From: JAABYT01 sp041581935 | GTDB lineage: Bacteria; Pseudomonadota; Gammaproteobacteria; HK1 | Length of the DNA: 6,303 nt | Direction of reading: 5' to 3' | Assembly: GCA_041581935.1 (NCBI GenBank) | Contig: JBFICP010000192.1 | Span: forward strand, 1-6,303 | Part shown: positions 5,420-6,303 of the stretch, one piece after another | Position numbering within the stretch: the first letter of the stretch is position 1 | Layout of the letters: every line of letters begins with the position of its first letter | Program-made: the position numbers and the translations under genes | Notes under the pieces: model-generated | What the model was told of the DNA's origin: nothing | Database searches by the model: none | Seen by the model: the letters and a program-made list of their open reading frames with translations, nothing else

Positions 5420-5848
5420 ATGAATGCCGAGGACAACGACAAAGTGAACGGTGGCTGCTTGTGCGGTGCCGTGCGCTACCGCCTGACACCACCCCTGCGA
5501 CCGGTCGTCGCATGTCACTGCACTCAGTGCAGGCGCACCAGCGGCAACTATGTCAGCGCCACCGCCGTATTGCGACACCAGCTCGCGCTCACGCGCGAAG
5601 AAGGGCTGGCGTGGTATCGCTCGTCGGCGCGCGCGCAGCGTGGCTTTTGCCGCATTTGCGGCGCGAGCCTCTTCTGGAGCGCCGACGCACGCGATACCAT
5701 CACCATCATGGCCGGAACCATCGATGGCAAGACCGGTCTACGTACCGTCGCTCACATATGCGTTGCGGACAAGGGTGATTACTACGAGCTGCCCGCGTCG
5801 GCACCTCAGTACGACGGCCTCGACTATCCCTCGCCCTGGGACCATTAG
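5420..5848 (+). CDS. GFA-family (glutathione-dependent formaldehyde-activating-like) zinc protein (142 aa)
   Basis: The product has the full cysteine pattern of the GFA / CENP-V fold: C13-x-C15 in GGCLCGAVRY, C32-x-C34-x2-C37 in CHCTQCRRTSG, and C77-x2-C80 in FCRICGASLFW. These cysteines normally bind two zinc ions. The length is typical of a single-domain member. The family is named after a Paracoccus protein proposed to join formaldehyde and glutathione. That activity is disputed, and most members are uncharacterised, so no substrate can be assigned. It should be a soluble cytoplasmic protein, as no signal or membrane span is seen. The nudF-type gene starts 7 bases after its stop, so the two are probably one operon. 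It is divergent from the GGT-family gene across a 130-base shared promoter region. Confidence 0.92.
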   Translation: MNAEDNDKVNGGCLCGAVRYRLTPPLRPVVACHCTQCRRTSGNYVSATAVLRHQLALTREEGLAWYRSSARAQRGFCRICGASLFWSADARDTITIMAGTIDGKTGLRTVAHICVADKGDYYELPASAPQYDGLDYPSPWDH

Positions 5849-5855
5849 CCGATTC

Positions 5856-6303
5856 ATGAGCGACGATGACGTCGAGCTGATCGATAAACAGGCCGTTTAC
5901 TCGGGCTATTTTCGCATTGATCGCTACCGACTGCGTTATCGCCTCCACGAAGGTGGAACCAGCGGAGTAGTCGTCCGTGAGGTTTTCGAGCGCGGCCAGG
6001 TTGCGGCCGTGCTGATGGTCGACCCGAAACGCGATGCCGTCGTTTTAATCGAGCAGTTCCGCCCCGGACCGTTCGCCGCCGGCCATCCCGCTTGGTTGAT
6101 CGAAATCGTCGCGGGTGTCATCGAGGGTGGCGAAAGCGCGGAGGAAATGGCGAAGCGCGAATCATTGGAAGAAGCCGACTGCGAGATCACGAATTTGTTC
6201 GAAGTCATGCGATTTTTCACCAGTCCCGGTGCCAGCACGGAATGCGTCACGCTGTTCTGCGGGCGCGTCGACTCGTCCGCTGCGGGTGGCGTGCACGGGC
6301 TCG
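5856..6303 (+). CDS. nudF: ADP-ribose pyrophosphatase, NudF-type Nudix hydrolase (3' end missing)
   Basis: The frame is open from ATG 5856 to the window edge (149 residues); NudF proteins usually have about 200-210, so roughly a quarter is missing. It hydrolyses ADP-ribose to AMP and ribose 5-phosphate in the cytoplasm. The N-terminal beta region has the usual VVVREVFERGQVAAVL and VVLIEQFRPGPF segments. The Nudix box is at residues 87-109: G87, E93, R101-E102 and E105-E106 fit the GX5EX7REUXEEXGU consensus. Asp108 takes the place of the usual Gly, and Ser103 and Cys109 fill hydrophobic positions. Past the box comes FFTSPGASTE, like the SPG(G/A)xxE segment of ADP-ribose-specific members. There is no clear ribosome site, and the start is 7 bases after the GFA stop, so translation is probably coupled. 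Confidence 0.93.
   Translation, partial: MSDDDVELIDKQAVYSGYFRIDRYRLRYRLHEGGTSGVVVREVFERGQVAAVLMVDPKRDAVVLIEQFRPGPFAAGHPAWLIEIVAGVIEGGESAEEMAKRESLEEADCEITNLFEVMRFFTSPGASTECVTLFCGRVDSSAAGGVHGL

Noticed and set aside
3706..5848. Glutathione metabolism pair: GGT family next to GFA family
   Set aside because: Attractive by family names, but the GGT pocket lacks gamma-glutamyl-binding residues and GFA activity on glutathione is disputed, so the link is not supported.

Overview
The window is ordinary chromosomal DNA from a high-GC bacterium, most likely a gammaproteobacterium. The HemB is of the cysteine-free, magnesium-type kind typical of Pseudomonas-like species, and the left end resembles the small envelope gene clusters that follow ECF sigma factor genes in gamma- and betaproteobacteria. 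I cannot name a genus. I found no mobile element, CRISPR array, rRNA or tRNA.

Left part (2-1012, + strand): a tight three-gene run. It holds the C-terminal end of a single-span membrane protein, a small exported protein, and an exported Arg-rich DUF3106-type protein built from regular 18-residue repeats. The genes are 8 bases apart or overlap, so they are probably one operon. By analogy with known clusters, a sigma factor gene may lie off the left edge. A 341-base gap follows, then a small predicted membrane protein (1354-1611) that ends in a strong intrinsic terminator (1673-1707).

Middle (1708-3050, + strand): a gene-free leader with short direct repeats and a candidate promoter, then hemB (porphobilinogen synthase, tetrapyrrole synthesis). 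hemB probably starts at a TTG. It converges with the next gene across a 27-base gap holding one small hairpin.

Right-middle (3078-5289, - strand): a gamma-glutamyltransferase-fold Ntn hydrolase, followed 58 bases downstream by a predicted type I membrane protein. The latter has a carboxypeptidase-regulatory-like beta domain, one C-terminal membrane span and a very basic tail. The hydrolase keeps the nucleophilic Thr, but the residues that bind the gamma-glutamyl group in the E. coli enzyme are replaced, so glutathione is a doubtful substrate.

Right end (5420-6303, + strand): a GFA-family zinc protein, then the start of a nudF-type ADP-ribose pyrophosphatase gene that runs off the window. This pair is divergent from the hydrolase. 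Candidate back-to-back promoters share a perfect CGTCA-N5-TGACG dyad.

I did not find a convincing undescribed multi-gene system. The best leads are the altered hydrolase pocket, the shared dyad in the divergent promoter, and the repeats upstream of hemB.
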